Assembly: GCF_964340395.1 (NCBI RefSeq)
Contig: NC_135556.1
Location: forward strand, 2,065,001-2,090,000
Direction of reading: 5' to 3'
DNA length: 25,000 nucleotides
Source: Glandiceps talaboti
Taxonomy: Eukaryota > Hemichordata > Enteropneusta > Spengelidae
Shown: positions 9,901-16,911 of the stretch, in pieces
Position numbering within the stretch: the stretch's first letter is position 1
How the letters are laid out: each line of letters starts with the position of its first letter
Position numbers and translations under genes: made by a program
Notes under the pieces: generated by a model
Told to the model about the DNA's origin: nothing
What the model saw: only the letters and a program-made list of their open reading frames with translations
Databases searched by the model: none

Positions 9901-11223
9901 TTTATAACAGGGTGAACATTTTCCTCCAGCACTTTTGGTGGGGGACTGTCCACAACTTTTTGTGCTAGCAAGCTTTGCGTCTCGAGACAATTCTCTAGTG
10001 AACAAGAGTCGCTTACCGTTAGATACGTACCTGGTTTTTTTCTGTTGGGACCCTCCTTGTTTTCTGAAGGAGTTGAAACTAACTCGGCCCCCAAAGTTGT
10101 GTCCACCTCTTGAGGGCCCCTGGCGAAAGGGTTGGTTGCCTTTCCTGGCCATGGGGAACTTTTTCTTCTTAAAGGACGTTGAGGGGCCTAATTCGTCAGC
10201 TAGTTCTCTGGCTCGCTTCCGAGATTTTGCTATCTTGGATATCACCCTCTCAAACTTGTGTCCAAACAAACTTTCATCTGGCTTTTGCAAGATGTCATTG
10301 TGCTTAGACAGGATTGTCCTGGACCGTTTCACATCCTTTGTCAACTTAGTAAGGACTGACAATCTGCGTTGATAATTCAAGGATACATTAGCCTGGCCAA
10401 CTAAAAGTACACTTTGATCTAGTAATGTCAGTGTCTCATCTAAATCCAAACTAGGAGAAGCACTCTCAGTCTTTGCTACATGCAAGTCACTCCACAGTTT
10501 GGTGAGAGGTGCCATTGTGTTCAGTATTTTCTGTTGAACTTGACACAGTGATCTATCAATACCTCTTTCACTGGAAATACCCTTGGCTTGAAACAGAGTA
10601 TCAATGTATCCGTCTACTTTACGGACTTCAAGAGATTCAGTCTCTGGTAATGGATGCACTTCCAATATATTTTCTTGCAAAGTTTTGTCCTTGATATACT
10701 TTGAGAAGTGTTTATCCACATAATGTTGCAAGTTTTTGTTAAGCTTCCATGCTGATTCATTCACTTCTGGGTCATACATTTCATATAATCCCTTCGACAG
10801 TTCAGGTGACCGCGCGCCAATTTTTTCGCGGGTTCCTTTTGTCCTGTCAAAATGGCGTCTGCTAGTGACGTCACTACTAGCACTGCTGTCACTGTCCTCA
10901 GAACTAGTTGATGATTCTGAGTCTGAAGACGTACTTGAATCAGATTTTTCTGACTGAGATCTCGAGGAAACATTGTCCTCTTCATAATCAGAGTCACTTA
11001 GCCTCAATTCTTTACGAGGTATAGTGAAACCTTTCAATTTACGGCGTTTTCTATCACCGTCGTCTGCAAGTACACGTATAGTGTTAGAAGTACCGTTACC
11101 TTGCTTGTTGGCTTTGGTTTGGTTAACTTCATCTCCACTCAAGTTTTCTTGAGCTCGAGAATCTCCTTGAACGCTAGAGTCATCCCTGGACTCATTTGCG
11201 TGTTTTGCATCCGATTTCGGCAT
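6985..11223 (-). CDS. DIRS Gag-like plus tyrosine recombinase frame (1412 codons)
   Basis: One uninterrupted frame from an ATG at 11223. Residues 1-130 include a Ser/Asp/Glu-rich stretch (about 76-118). Residues 145-345 resemble the helical Gag-like part of DIRS elements, and residues 353-400 are basic and Gly/Arg/Gln-rich, as expected for nucleic-acid binding. Residues about 420-1060 have no recognisable domain and lie opposite the RT frame. Residues about 1063-1412 (8037-6985) are a tyrosine recombinase, which cuts and joins DNA through a covalent phosphotyrosine. Visible catalytic set: R1229 in AGRQSEL, H1351 and R1354 in HSTRSA, W1377 in ANWSKSS and Y1387 in FRRFYLR. The recombinase should insert the circular DNA. 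Whether Gag and recombinase are really made as one polypeptide is unknown; internal initiation or splicing is possible. Confidence 0.88.
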   Translation of the reverse strand: MPKSDAKHANESRDDSSVQGDSRAQENLSGDEVNQTKANKQGNGTSNTIRVLADDGDRKRRKLKGFTIPRKELRLSDSDYEEDNVSSRSQSEKSDSSTSSDSESSTSSEDSDSSASSDVTSRRHFDRTKGTREKIGARSPELSKGLYEMYDPEVNESAWKLNKNLQHYVDKHFSKYIKDKTLQENILEVHPLPETESLEVRKVDGYIDTLFQAKGISSERGIDRSLCQVQQKILNTMAPLTKLWSDLHVAKTESASPSLDLDETLTLLDQSVLLVGQANVSLNYQRRLSVLTKLTKDVKRSRTILSKHNDILQKPDESLFGHKFERVISKIAKSRKRARELADELGPSTSFKKKKFPMARKGNQPFRQGPSRGGHNFGGRVSFNSFRKQGGSQQKKTRYVSNGKRLLFTRELSRDAKLASTKSCGQSPTKSAGGKCSPCYKTTEFVHQGDRESSQSWTYKRICNKLAKIYKGPVHNFNSEGSPNRILFCSKTILPPKATKFHRKRLCSYRQGNNRHAKQASNRANCPGTGGFCKQYLFGPQKRWGQSPSDQPQVPKQLCCLQPLQNGRVTYVKRSPKTRGLDVQGRLEGCVLYSTSSHKLQKISEVPLEEQIIPVHMSAIRPGFSPSAIHKVNETNYSNIATSRHEIDHIPGRYPIVKPIKGKPVKRQRHPAVPPPTSRVCSKLEEVHFTTFTDNRISRVLHKFCRNEDVSSKGQDNSNCETLCKSSSETDSVSEGIGKGNREDDCFNGSSSTCPITVQIPSDGQNKNPDKLHVLRGTSFPNKGVQGGTAVVDRPLERQQWEDPDQSLSPHYNRHRCIKNGVGGNMQHGKDRRPMVCPRTEPSHKLSGTPCSKLCCKNFHKGKAKHSCAPTDGQSYGSGIHHENGRDQVTSSGEVIERDLAILPDKRHSTQCRISPGGRQCCSRLGVTSCDRFQQLATKPKHISNSGQSDGEIRCRSIRIQTESPGKQVCVMETRPRGYSNRCPADQLVAHERLCVPSICTNNEVPVQDQAGRGNGCHGNSNMAHPGMVSLDSGNVHRTPNSPTRVPQTLGVTTPASPSAIKDRNTEISGLEGFRKSLTSEGISEETAKLMSNAWRHGTSTSYNSSWRKWSSWSSRQQINPFQASLGDILNFLTYLFSEGYEYRSINTYRSTLSAFHPSIDGFRVGQHPKVKTMLQAVFNQRPPQPRYSGTWDVDQVLKYLKVGGNPKLNMKDLSLKLCMLMALTSAGRQSELKNLQVSNMVDSGDTITFNLAKLTKSSHYMFTKSNRSTPLGQITFTSYPRIKSLCVISCLKTYLDRTKTWRQISDGINREQLFLSHVRPHKPVSCSTLARWLKTVMNRAGIDTGIFKAHSTRSASTSKAKGQGVSMNDILSRANWSKSSTFRRFYLRESQAKGSNAQTAAFTKAVLTVCK
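7833..10106 (-). CDS. DIRS reverse transcriptase / RNase H / methyltransferase-like frame
   Basis: This frame is nested in the 1412-codon frame, one base out of phase. Numbered from a GTG at 10106 (757 codons): RT residues about 85-400 with PKKDGGNRPVINL (168-180), VDLKDAYF (213-220), LPFGLASAP (246-254) and catalytic YLDD (278-281). RNase H residues about 435-560 show D444, E476, D501 and D552. Residues about 578-665 (DVDLFASRLN, DPGAIATDAL, YAFPPF, TPTWHTQAWF) match the Dam-like methyltransferase region of DIRS elements, but FPPF stands where an active N6-adenine methylase has (D/N)PP(Y/F/W). The last 90 residues are probably shadow of the recombinase. No ATG occurs before residue 144, so expression probably uses frameshifting from the Gag frame, splicing or a non-AUG start. 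The product copies the element RNA into DNA. Confidence 0.9.
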   Translation of the reverse strand: MDTTLGAELVSTPSENKEGPNRKKPGTYLTVSDSCSLENCLETQSLLAQKVVDSPPPKVLEENVHPVIKQLNLSTRETESPVKAGRIKEFATNWQRFTRDPYIISTVKGHQIEFSSVPKQYCLPRQPNFTENDCALIDKEITDMLSKQAIEPTVREQGDFVSNIFLVPKKDGGNRPVINLKCLNNYVAYNHFKMEGLHMLKDLLKPGDWMCKVDLKDAYFTVPVATNCKKFLKFPWRNKLYQFTCLPFGLASAPRLFTKLMKPIIATLRRLGMRLIIYLDDILLLNQSKENLLKDRDTLLFLLQHLGFVVNWKKSILLPSQTIEFLGFSINSVEMKMSLPRDKITQIVKHCANLVQKQTVSVRELAKVIGKMTASMAAVVPARLQCRFLQMAKTKTLISFMSYEAQVFLTKECKEELQWWIDHLRDSNGKTLISPFPHIIIDTDASKMGWGATCNMGRTGGPWSVQEQSHHINYLELLAANFAVRTFTKGKQNIHVHLRMDNRTAVAYIMKMGGTKSQVLVKLSKEIWQYCLINDIQLSAEYLPGVDNVVADWESRHVTDSSNWQLNPNIFQIVDNLMGKLDVDLFASRLNHQVNKYVSWKPDPGAIATDALQISWLHMNGYAFPPFALIMRCLSKIRQEGATVVMVTPTWHTQAWFPLIVEMSIELPILLPGFPKLLVSPLQLVHPLLKTGTLKLAAWKVSGNPSLQREFRKKLPSLCQMHGVMEHQHLITPPGENGVAGVVDNKLIHFRPLWGIS

Positions 11224-11310
11224 TGGATGCCTAGTTAAATGGTTAGATAATACTTCGATAGAGTGAGCACCTAAATAAGACGGTCTTCACTCAAGGGCAG
11301 CCATTTTGGA
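11224..11310 (-). other. DIRS 5' leader between ITR and first ATG
   Basis: About 87 bp between the inverted repeat and the ATG of the Gag frame. No TATA box is evident. In DIRS elements the promoter usually lies in the terminal repeat. Confidence 0.5.
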
Positions 11311-11412
11311 GAAGGATGAGAGCTACTGAGCATGTGCAGTTGTTATTTTGAATGGCTGATGATAGAGGGCGCTCTTGTCATTTCTGGAGAAATGCATATG
11401 TTATATCTTAAC
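11311..11412 (-). repeat. DIRS right inverted terminal repeat
   Basis: The exact reverse complement of 6434-6535 (102 of 102). It is followed by a 22-bp outer extension ending in GTGAAATGGAATTG at the minisatellite junction. Confidence 0.97.
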
Positions 11413-11429
11413 GAGGTTTTGTGAAATGG

Positions 11430-12543
11430 AATTGCATACACAGACCATAGTATATGGGTGATACCTGCATACACAGACCATAGTATATGGGTGATAATTG
11501 CATACACATCCCATAGTATATGGGTGATACTTGCATACACATCCCATAGTATATGGGTGATACTTGCATACACAGACCATAGTATATGGGTGATAATTGC
11601 ATACACAGTCCATAGTATATGGGTGATACCTGCATACACAGACCATAGTATATGGGTGATACCTGCATACACAGACCATGGTATATGGGTGATACTTGCA
11701 TTCACATACCATAGTATATGGGTGATACTTGCATACACAGACCATAGTATATGGGTGATAATTGCATACACAGTCCATAGTATATGGGTGATACCTGCAT
11801 ACACAGACCATAGTATATGGGTGATACCTGCATACTCAGACCATAGTATATGGGTGATAATTGCATACACAGTCCATAGTATATGGGTGATACCTGCATA
11901 CACAGACCATAGTATATGGGTGATAATTGCATACACAGTCCATAGTATATGGGTGATACCTGCATACACAGACCATAGTATATGGGTGATACCTGCATAC
12001 ACAGCCCATAGTATATGGGTGATAATTGCATACACAGTCCATAGTATATGGGTGATACCTGCATACACAGACCATAGTATATGGGTGATACTTGCATACA
12101 CAGACCATAGTATATGGGTGATACTTGCATACACAGCCCATAGTATATGGGTGATAATTGCATACACAGACCATGGTATATAGGTGATACTTGCATACAC
12201 AGCCCATAGTATATGGGTGATTATTGCATACACAGCCCATAGTATATGGGTGATACTTGCATACACAGCCCATAGTATATGGGTGATAATTGCATACACA
12301 GCCCATAGTATATGGGTGATACTTGCATACACAGCCCATAGTATATGGGTGATAATTGCATACACAGCCCATAGTATATGGGTGATAATTGCATACACAG
12401 CCCATAGTATATGGGTGATAATTGCATACACAGACCATAGTATATGGGTGATAATTGCATACACAGACCATAGTATATGGGTGATAATTGCATACACAGA
12501 CCATAGTATATGGGTGATACTTGCATACACAGACCATAGTATG
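11430..12543. repeat. 33-bp minisatellite, right block
   Basis: About 34 copies of the same 33-bp unit as in 5165-6370, starting at the DIRS junction with the second half of a monomer (attgcatacacag) and ending in 'catagtatgcaaagag'. The variant mix differs: ATTGC and CCC units are commoner near the far end. Long frames of 130-395 codons here are repeat artefacts. Confidence 0.98.
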
Positions 12544-12801
12544 CAAAGAGTAAAGATATTGCATCTTCTCCTGTACTAGCTATACATGCTTGATAAGTAG
12601 CATGGAATCCCACTACCGAAATTGGCCTAGAATATCAATTGTAGGATCTGTGTACACCACGTGACAGAAGTTGCCCATGACCACCTGTACAATACGTGAT
12701 ACTAGTAGTCACGTGACATACATTATTTGAGATGAAAGGCTTTCCTGTAAATTGTATAATAACTATGATCAGTTCATGTATTCATATTGTTTCATTTCTT
12801 G

Positions 12802-12804
<3 letters not shown>
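12544..12804. other. Non-coding stretch between minisatellite and (AT)n
   Basis: No gene is seen. Two CACGTGAC motifs (about 12658-12665 and 12711-12718) resemble E-boxes, but they are too short to mean much without further evidence. Confidence 0.4.
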
Positions 12805-12895
<91 letters not shown>

Positions 12896-12906
12896 GTGAG
12901 TGTGAG

Positions 12907-12968
<62 letters not shown>
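12805..12968. repeat. (TA)n microsatellite
   Basis: A TA dinucleotide run interrupted once by 'tgtatatgtgagtgtgagtt' near 12889-12908. It abuts the Penelope-like fragment. The Ile-Tyr repeat frames it creates are artefacts. Confidence 0.97.
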
Positions 12969-12971
<3 letters not shown>

Positions 12972-13056
12972 TCGGTGAGTATCAATCTGCTAAGACAGTG
13001 CTCTATACCGCAGTGGCAGAGCGCAATAGTTTTGGTAGCACTGGAACTCTTTCTTG

Positions 13057-13099
13057 GTTGTAACTCCGAGTTTCACGCATTGCGCGATCATCAGACAAC
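13057..13099 (-). ncRNA. Hammerhead ribozyme, copy B
   Basis: A minimal hammerhead of 43 nt. Helix I is GUUGU pairing with ACAAC (5 of 5). The core is CUGAUGA followed after helix II by GAAAC. Helix II is CGC/GCG plus a G-U pair around CAA. Helix III is ACUC/GAGU closed by a single G. The cleavage triplet is GUU, with cutting expected between the bases at 13062 and 13061. A U-U mismatch sits at the base of helix II, where G-C is usual, so activity may be reduced. The very short helix III is typical of Penelope-associated hammerheads. Confidence 0.85.
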
Positions 13100-13126
13100 T
13101 GCTGGTTTCTACTCTCTGGGTGTGTG

Positions 13127-13134
13127 TTTATATA
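13127..13134 (-). promoter_or_regulatory. TATA-like box upstream of hammerhead B
   Basis: TATATAAA on the - strand lies 33 nt (from its first base) before 13101. That base is the first one shared with hammerhead copy A. The spacing fits a polymerase II start exactly at the ribozyme. This is inference from position only. Confidence 0.5.
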
Positions 13135-13140
13135 GATTGC

Positions 13141-13169
13141 AGACAATAGAAATATCATCACTATTGTCT
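13141..13169. repeat. 9-bp inverted repeat in the Penelope-like 3' region
   Basis: AGACAATAG and CTATTGTCT are perfect reverse complements separated by 11 nt, just upstream (on the coding strand) of the TATA-like box. It could be a hairpin or a protein site. Confidence 0.5.
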
Positions 13170-13300
13170 GTGTTGGTGGGCTGGTGTTGTGTGTGTTGAG
13201 GTGTTGGTTGTTACTGTGTGAGTTATTGGGTGTGGACAAGTAGGTGTTGGCGGGTTGTTACATGTTGGGCTTTGATGTTCCGTTAGTTAACGGGTTTAGT

Positions 13301-13637
13301 TTAGGTGATAGATGCTCTATTGAAGTTGGACAAATAAAACTTATTCTCGTGTCGGCATTTGCATATCAACCCAGTTCTTTTGTTTACTGTGGAGTTTTTG
13401 TCCGCTTTAATGATGGCTAGTTTTTCGGTTAAACACAGGTTGCATCGTTTTGTTTTATTGGTGTATGCTTGGGCTGTCTTGCTGATGGACCAGGATATGG
13501 AAAAGGGCTCGTTGTTTCTTTTCAGTTTCCAAATGTGTTTTGATAGTTCTGTGCTGTTTTCATGTTTTTCATGTTTGAATGACTGTTTGTGGTTGGCGTA
13601 TCTCTGTTTGAAGTTGTTCTCTGTTAGACCGATGTAT
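13301..13637 (-). pseudogene. Penelope-like GIY-YIG endonuclease remnant
   Basis: About 111 codons beginning at VYIGLTE, with KQRYANH (the conserved Arg), HEKHENSTELSKHIWKLK, RCNLCLTEKLAII (containing the catalytic Glu) and NKRTGLICKCRHENKF, then a stop. This is the C-terminal nuclease that nicks target DNA for Penelope-like elements. The first GIY strand, the zinc-binding linker and the whole reverse transcriptase are absent. In their place the frame continues upstream into hammerhead copy A and then (TA)n. The fragment cannot be autonomous. The family assignment is from motif order and is confident. Confidence 0.85.
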
Positions 13638-13654
13638 ACTGGAACTCTTTCTTG

Positions 13655-13697
13655 GTTGTAACTCGGAGTTTCACGCATTGCGCGATCATCAGACAAC
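13655..13697 (-). ncRNA. Hammerhead ribozyme, copy A
   Basis: Same 43-nt fold as copy B: helix I GUUGU/ACAAC, core CUGAUGA and GAAAC, helix III ACUC/GAGU closed by a single C. Only the loop III base differs between the copies. Cutting is expected between the bases at 13660 and 13659. It starts 2 nt inside the sequence shared with copy B and follows (TA)n after only a few bases. Confidence 0.85.
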
Positions 13698-13699
13698 TG

Positions 13700-14264
<565 letters not shown>

Positions 14265-15640
14265 AGGGGAAGGGAACTCAATGGTTACATGGTATTTTCG
14301 ATTTAATCTCAGGGTCATAGTCAAAATTCAAGGTCAACTTAATTTGTTGGACTTTTATCGAAACATTCACTGAAACGTTTCGGTATACTTCCATCAGATA
14401 TGACTGGTAAAGCTGTAAGTCGGTCAGAAAATGGCCAAACATACAATCTTTCAGAAAAACGTGAAAAAAGTATTATGAAGTTGTTTTGTAGCAAAAAGCT
14501 GTTACCAAGACAACTGCTGTAAGTGTTAATATACTAATCTGAAAGTGCTATTGATATGATGTAAATGTTTGTATTTAGGGTTTTGGGGACAAGTAATGCA
14601 CTGATTACATGATTCTTTCGATCCGAGGTCAAGGTCATTGTCAAAATTCAAGATCATCTTAATTTTTTGTAATTATTAAAATACCGTCGGAATCTTTTCT
14701 ATAGCTAACATCAGACATGATCTTTACAGATGAAAATCGCTCAGAAAATAGTAAATTATATAGTCTTTCAAGAAAAATACAACAAAGGCATATACTAAGC
14801 TGTTTTTATTACAAACTTCTGTCACTAAGATAACTGGTATCAAGATCACCAAAATATGAAAGTACTGAATATCACAGGATCCCGAAGTGATACAGATATG
14901 ATGCAAGTGTCTATATATTGGTTTTAGGGGACGGGCAACACACTTATCACATGATCTTTTCGATCCAAGTCCAAGGTCATAGTCTAATATTACAAGGACA
15001 TCGCAATATTTTCATTTTTTTAATCGAAACATTCACATGTATTTTCCCTAACTACCACCTAGACATAGTGTAAGCCTGCAAATCGGTCTCAAATAGTAAA
15101 TTATATAATCTTTCAGAAAATTTGTAGCAAAAGCATATTTTGGCTTTTGCTTCGTGACAAAATTCTGTTCCCAAGACAGCTGGTATCGAGATCTGTGATT
15201 ATACCAAAATATGTAAGTACTGAATATCTAATGGTCCCGAAGTGCTATAGATATGATGGAAGTGTCCATATATAGGTTTTAGAGGACGGGCAACACACTT
15301 ATCACATGATCTTTTCGATCCAAGGTCAAGGTCATAGTCTAATTACGAAGTCACTTCAATTTTTCACTTTTATCGAACACCCACATAAGATTTTTGGCTA
15401 TAAACTATTTATCTGTTATTGTTTTTTAATTCCTTGCCGTCTTACATTTTTTTTTATTCTGAGCAGCAGCGAACCAATTTGTTTGTCTATTTAATATACA
15501 TATACATAATACTAGTATACATAATATACAAAACAAAAACCAAAAACAAACTATTGCAGACATCAGATAGCAAATTATATAGTCTGTCATAAATTTTGTA
15601 GCAAAGGCATATTTAAGGTTAGTTTACTATGGGATAAGGG
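14265..15640. repeat. Degenerate tandem repeat, unit about 316-350 bp
   Basis: Four diverged units share 'tttcgatccaaggtcaagg' followed by 'tcatagtc' (near 14297, 14613, 14964 and 15311), then 'tatcgaaacattcac', 'atcagat', 'gtaaattatatagtctttca', 'ttgtagcaaa' and 'ccaagaca'. The last unit is interrupted by unrelated sequence near 15390-15560. No conserved reading frame runs through the units. Confidence 0.7.
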
Positions 15641-16354
15641 AATTGTCTAGAAACAGTTCTGGTAAGGAATGCCGCCTTTATTAACATTTAAACAAAAATT
15701 CCTACAGATCACACAGAATTTAAGGTTTATATAGATAGGTGTTCTTACATTCCATACATATTGGGGTGAAATTGATATTGACCTTCATTTGATTGGTTAT
15801 GTAATTTGCAGTCAGGATCCTACATTTGACTCAAGCTCGGTGTATATTTCATTCCCGATACTTACTTACTTACTTACTTACTTACAAAAGTTTGTAACAG
15901 GACTAAAGTCGAGATACATAATTATGCAATAAACGAAAATGGTGTATATCTCAAGGTCTCAAAGCTCTACTGGCAACTCACTGATACATACGGTTTTAGA
16001 TAAAAGGTGATCATATCGCATTTTGAGGTTTTAAATATTGTTAAAGTTTTTTTGACAATGCTTCTCCTGTTGTTGCTTCTAGATAGTATATGTGGTGTTC
16101 ATCGATTTTAGTCTATTAAAGGACGTTGTTTTCATATTTTATTTCTTTCTACAGATATTTCAGACGGATTATGCACGAGAAATTATTCATATTTCTGATT
16201 AGTTACAGTTTTTATTTTTGTTGAGGACTTTTGTGTGGGAATGAATGCCAACCCTTTACCAAGTGATTTTATTTTATATTAAAGCTATTTCATTATTGGT
16301 AAGACGACATCTTATTTACAATTTGGATATTCATGGTAGAGATTAAGTTGTCAG
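15641..16354. other. Non-coding stretch with (ACTT)n
   Basis: Holds a pure ACTT tract at about 15860-15885. A pyrimidine-rich 'ttctttctacag' at 16144-16155 looks like a splice acceptor, but no convincing exon follows it. Otherwise nothing is recognised. Confidence 0.4.
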
Positions 16355-16570
16355 TATTTTCAAATTCCTTTGTATTCAACTTTCACATCGACTGTTTTGG
16401 CAAACAAATACTTAACACCTTGTAAAGAAAGCACAACAGCGTCTTTATTTTCTGAGACGTTTAAAGGTACATCGGTACAGAATTACCATCCGTACAATCC
16501 TTCCAGACCCATTCGCAAAGCTACATCCACCATTAAGGATTCCAGTCATCCGGAACATACATTTTTTTGA
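16355..16570 (+). CDS. Possible terminal exon of an unrecognised gene
   Basis: An open frame of about 72 codons from just after 'aagttgtcag' (possible acceptor, with a weak pyrimidine tract) to a TGA at 16568-16570. The product is hydrophilic and rich in Ser, Thr and Pro, with NYHPYNPSRPIRKATST near its end, and resembles a cytoplasmic tail in composition only. It has no recognisable domain. An AT-rich stretch ending in AATAAA at 16906-16911 follows, as expected of a 3' UTR. No upstream exon was found. It could equally be chance. Confidence 0.25.
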   Translation, partial: YFQIPLYSTFTSTVLANKYLTPCKESTTASLFSETFKGTSVQNYHPYNPSRPIRKATSTIKDSSHPEHTFF

Positions 16571-16905
16571 ACTGTTACCCTCGGGTTGGTGATACAGGAG
16601 TATTAAAATGAAATCAGAACGTTTTAGAAAGAGCTTTTATCCATCTGTGATTCGCATTTTAAACCAGTACTAGGATATTTTACCATTTGTTTTAGTTTCA
16701 TGTTATTTGTCTCTGCATTTGTATCTTTAGAGTCATATGTATTTTAAATCGTTTGATGTAATTAATTTTATCTCTTGCTTTTATATTTCACTTGAATTTT
16801 CTTTCCAATGTTTTATTCGATTATTGTTTTCTTTCTAATCTTTAGTTTTCAATTTGATTTACCTATTTTTATGAGTGAACGTGGAAAGCCAATTTCCAAT
16901 TTTGC

Positions 16906-16911
16906 AATAAA
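16906..16911 (+). promoter_or_regulatory. Candidate polyadenylation signal
   Basis: AATAAA in 'tttgcaataaagttatat', about 335 bp after the possible terminal exon at 16355-16570. Meaningful only if that exon is real. Confidence 0.25.

Larger units (their letters stand above)
6367..11434 (-). mobile_element. Intact DIRS-type tyrosine-recombinase retrotransposon
   Basis: A 5.07-kb element coding on the - strand. It has the hallmarks of DIRS elements: inverted terminal repeats (6434-6535 and 11311-11412), unequal outer extensions (6367-6433 and 11413-11434), an internal complementary region (6849-6967) that joins complements of both ends, and Gag-like, RT/RNase H, methyltransferase-like and tyrosine recombinase regions. 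In the known DIRS pathway the RNA is copied to DNA, circularised with the help of the internal complementary region, and inserted by the recombinase. Both junctions carry the same AATTG as one 33-bp minisatellite monomer, and there is no longer target duplication. Both main frames are uninterrupted and the repeats are identical, which points to a recent and possibly active copy. Confidence 0.95.
12969..13699 (-). mobile_element. Truncated Penelope-like element with two hammerhead ribozymes
   Basis: Reading the - strand from 13699: hammerhead copy A, 17 nt of leader, a GIY-YIG endonuclease remnant (to 13301), a 3' UTR, a TATA-like box, hammerhead copy B (13099-13057) and about 85 nt more, ending in (TA)n. 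The two copies share about 62 nt (13638-13699 and 13040-13101) that differ at one base. Hammerheads in the pseudo-LTRs and a C-terminal GIY-YIG nuclease are known features of Penelope-like elements. The RT is missing, so this is a heavily shortened copy. (TA)n tracts lie at both edges. Confidence 0.85.

Noticed and set aside
8924-10372. Several + strand frames of 75-154 codons inside the DIRS element
   Set aside because: They are antisense to the RT and Gag-like regions and have no recognisable domains.
11352-11395. CTGATGA in the DIRS right inverted repeat as a hammerhead core
   Set aside because: The distance and sequence to the nearest GAAA do not allow a helix II, and no matching helix I or cleavage site was found.
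6367-11434. LTR retrotransposon or Ngaro-type element instead of DIRS
   Set aside because: There are no direct LTRs and no integrase or protease motifs; the repeats are inverted and an internal complementary region is present, whereas Ngaro elements have split direct repeats.
5165-12543. CRISPR-like repeat array
   Set aside because: The units are head-to-tail with no unique spacers, and the sequence is clearly animal. The same holds for the 49-bp and 48-bp arrays.
11343-12613. Further frames of 97-395 codons with the same 11-residue period
   Set aside because: Same minisatellite artefact in the right block; one of them runs into the DIRS terminal repeat.
12752-13063. Frame encoding a long Ile-Tyr repeat
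   Set aside because: It is the translation of a (TA)n microsatellite.
13359-13661. 100-codon + strand frame
   Set aside because: It lies antisense to the Penelope-like GIY-YIG remnant and is its shadow.
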